Source of the DNA: Streptomyces sp. HUAS ZL42
GTDB taxonomy: Bacteria; Actinomycetota; Actinomycetes; Streptomycetales; Streptomycetaceae
NCBI RefSeq assembly: GCF_040782645.1
Contig: NZ_CP160403.1
Location: 3,100,001 to 3,164,000, forward strand
Length of the DNA stretch: 64,000 nt
Reading direction: 5' to 3'
Shown: positions 62,326-64,000 of the stretch, one piece after another
Layout: each line of letters opens with the position of its first letter
How positions within the stretch are numbered: the first letter of the stretch is position 1
Made by a program: the position numbers and the translations under genes
The notes under the pieces: generated by a model
What the model was told of the DNA's origin: nothing
What the model saw: the letters and a program-made list of their open reading frames with translations, nothing else
Database searches by the model: none

Positions 62326-64000
62326 TCAGCGAAGGCGCTGGCTGATGACCTTCGACACACCGTCGCCCTGCATGGAGACGCCGTACAGCGCGTCGGCGAC
62401 CTCCATCGTTCGCTTCTGGTGCGTGATCACGATCAGCTGCGAGGCCTCCTGCAGCTCCTGCATGATGCGGATCAACCGCTGCAGGTTGGTGTCGTCGAGG
62501 GCCGCCTCGACCTCGTCCATGACGTAGAACGGGCTCGGCCGGGCCTTGAAGATCGACACGAGCAGGGCGACCGCGGTCAGGGAGCGCTCGCCGCCGGAGA
62601 GCAGCGACAGCCGCTTGACCTTCTTGCCCGGCGGACGCGCCTCGACGTCGACCCCCGTGGTGAGCATGTTGTCGGGATCGGTGAGGATCAGGCGGCCCTC
62701 CCCGCCCGGGAACAGCCGGCTGAACACGCCCTCGAACTCGCGGGCCGTGTCCCGGTAGGCCTCGGTGAAGACCTGCTCGACCCGCTCGTCGACCTCCTTG
62801 ACCACCTGGAGCAGGTCGGCGCGGGTCTTCTTCAGGTCTTCCAGCTGCTCACTGAGGAACTTGTGCCGTTCCTCCAGCGCCGCGAACTCCTCCAGCGCGA
62901 GGGGGTTGACCTTGCCGAGCTGCTGGTAGGCCCGCTCGGCGGCCTTGAGCCGCTTCTCCTGTTCGGCGCGCACGAACGGCCTGGGCCGGTTGCGCGGGTG
63001 CTCGGGGTCCTCCGGCAGCTCCTCGCCCTCGGCGGGCGGGGAGGGGGGCACGAGCTGGTGCGGGCCGTACTCGGAGACGAGCCCCGCAGGCTCCACGCCC
63101 AGCTCTTCCAGCGCCTTCGACTCCAGCTGCTCGATCCGCATCCGCTTCTCGGCGCCGAGCACCTCACCGCGGTGGACGGAGTCGGTCAGCTTGTCGAGCT
63201 CGGCCTTGAGGTCGCGCCCCGCGCCCCGGGCGGCGGTCAGCTCCTGCTCGCGAAGGACCTTGGCGGCCTCCGCGGCGGCCCGCTCCTCCTCCGCACGGCC
63301 CAGCGACACCTCGACATGGGCGAGCAGCTGCCGCGCACCGGAGGCGACGGCCTCCGCGACGGCCGCCTCGTGCCGCAGCCGCGCCCGTCGCTGCTCGGCA
63401 CGCGCGCGTGCCTCGCGCTCCGCACGCGCGGCCCGGTCCAGCGAGTCGGCCCGTCCGGCGAGCCCCTTGACCCGCTCCTCGTGCGTACGGACCTGGAGGC
63501 GGGCCTCCATCTCGGTCTGCCGGGCGTTGGCCCCGTCGGCGGCGAGACGGTCCCGTACCGACGTGTCGGGCTCCTCCTCGATCGGCATCTCCTCGGCGAC
63601 GGCCAGCCGCTCGGCGAGTTCCTCGACCTCCTCCAGGGCCTTGTCGAGCGCCTCCTGCGCCCTCGCGGCCGCGGCGACGGACCGCTCGGCCTCACCGGCG
63701 GCGCCGCGCGCCTGGCCCGCGAGCCGCCCGAGCTGCTGGGCGACCGCCGACTTCTCCCGGTCGGCGGCCCGGCGCCGCTCCCCCAGCTCCTCGACTTGCG
63801 CGGCGCACTCCTTGCGCCGCTCGGCCGCCGCGTGCTGTGCCTCGGTCAGCTCCTCGCACCGCACGGCCAGCTCTTCCAGCTCGCGCGCGGCCTCGTCCAC
63901 GGACGCCTGTACCTCGAGCAGACTGGGCGCCCCCGCGGAACCGCCGTGCGCGAAGTGCGCGCCCAGCAGATCGCCCTCGGCCGTGACGGCGGTGAGGTCC
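62326..64000 (-). CDS. smc: Chromosome segregation protein SMC, C-terminal part (cut by window edge)
   Basis: The final 558 residues are visible and the gene runs off the right edge. From the edge come the end of the hinge region (DLTAVTAEGDLLGAHFAHGG) and a long antiparallel coiled coil (EELEELAVRCEELTEAQHAA-type heptads). The C-terminal ATPase head carries the signature LLSGGERSLTAVALLVSIFK, Walker B SPFYVMDEVEAALDD and THQKRTMEVADALYGVSM. It condenses and organises the chromosome with ScpA and ScpB. Confidence 0.96.
   Translation of the reverse strand, partial: DLTAVTAEGDLLGAHFAHGGSAGAPSLLEVQASVDEAARELEELAVRCEELTEAQHAAAERRKECAAQVEELGERRRAADREKSAVAQQLGRLAGQARGAAGEAERSVAAAARAQEALDKALEEVEELAERLAVAEEMPIEEEPDTSVRDRLAADGANARQTEMEARLQVRTHEERVKGLAGRADSLDRAARAEREARARAEQRRARLRHEAAVAEAVASGARQLLAHVEVSLGRAEEERAAAEAAKVLREQELTAARGAGRDLKAELDKLTDSVHRGEVLGAEKRMRIEQLESKALEELGVEPAGLVSEYGPHQLVPPSPPAEGEELPEDPEHPRNRPRPFVRAEQEKRLKAAERAYQQLGKVNPLALEEFAALEERHKFLSEQLEDLKKTRADLLQVVKEVDERVEQVFTEAYRDTAREFEGVFSRLFPGGEGRLILTDPDNMLTTGVDVEARPPGKKVKRLSLLSGGERSLTAVALLVSIFKARPSPFYVMDEVEAALDDTNLQRLIRIMQELQEASQLIVITHQKRTMEVADALYGVSMQGDGVSKVISQRLR

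Overview
The window is very GC-rich actinobacterial chromosome and almost certainly Streptomyces. The right-hand two thirds carries a conserved Streptomyces core block: rlmN, cdsA-frr-pyrH-tsf-rpsB, whiG, dprA-yifB-yraN, four signal peptidase genes sipW-X-Y-Z, rplS-trmD-rimM-KH-rpsP, ffh, amtB-glnK-glnD, nsdA, ftsY and smc. From memory this matches the S. coelicolor SCO5577 to SCO566x neighbourhood in reverse. No rRNA, tRNA, CRISPR array, prophage or intact insertion sequence was recognised.

Layout. 1-5.9 kb: the N-terminus of a Pro/Gly-rich protein, a deaminase of the adenosine deaminase family that is better read as a menaquinone (futalosine) pathway enzyme, a glycerophosphodiesterase, a sigma factor fused to a membrane and extracytoplasmic domain, and a divergent membrane-protein/secreted-protein pair separated by two CsoR-like copper operators. 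5.9-7.0 kb: a small gene graveyard. A sensor kinase and its response regulator have been fused by deletion, then hit by a stop codon, and they abut a decayed SGNH lipase. 7.0-13.4 kb: a LacI regulator, two small membrane proteins, and an ABC exporter/two-component operon preceded by two large perfect palindromes. 13.4-17.5 kb: another scar (kinase C-terminus joined to a potD leader) next to putrescine/GABA catabolism genes (aldehyde dehydrogenase, AsnC regulator, aminotransferase). 17.7-22.4 kb: an ABC/permease pair, a VOC protein, a LOG-like protein and an LAETG sortase substrate. 22.5-26.5 kb: a thiamine ABC importer (thiBPQ) under a TPP riboswitch.

From 26.5 kb on the genes are mostly housekeeping and mostly on the minus strand. 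Translation and ribosome assembly or recycling are served by rpsB, tsf, frr, rplS, trmD, rimM, the KH protein and rpsP. UMP and lipid synthesis are served by pyrH and cdsA. Protein export and quality control are served by ffh, ftsY, the four Sip peptidases and an FtsH paralogue. Nitrogen sensing is served by amtB-glnK-glnD under a GlnR box. Development is served by whiG and nsdA, and DNA uptake or chromosome dynamics by dprA, yifB and smc (truncated at the right edge).

The most notable items are the two deletion scars that left chimeric pseudogenes, the loss of the polyamine transporter beside its catabolic genes, the twin palindromes at 9.32-9.38 kb, the paired copper operators, the sigma factor with a fused zinc-motif/membrane domain, the sipX-sipY overlap, and a primase-polymerase-like protein that appears to lack its metal-binding acidic pair. 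I saw no clear new defence or biosynthetic system.
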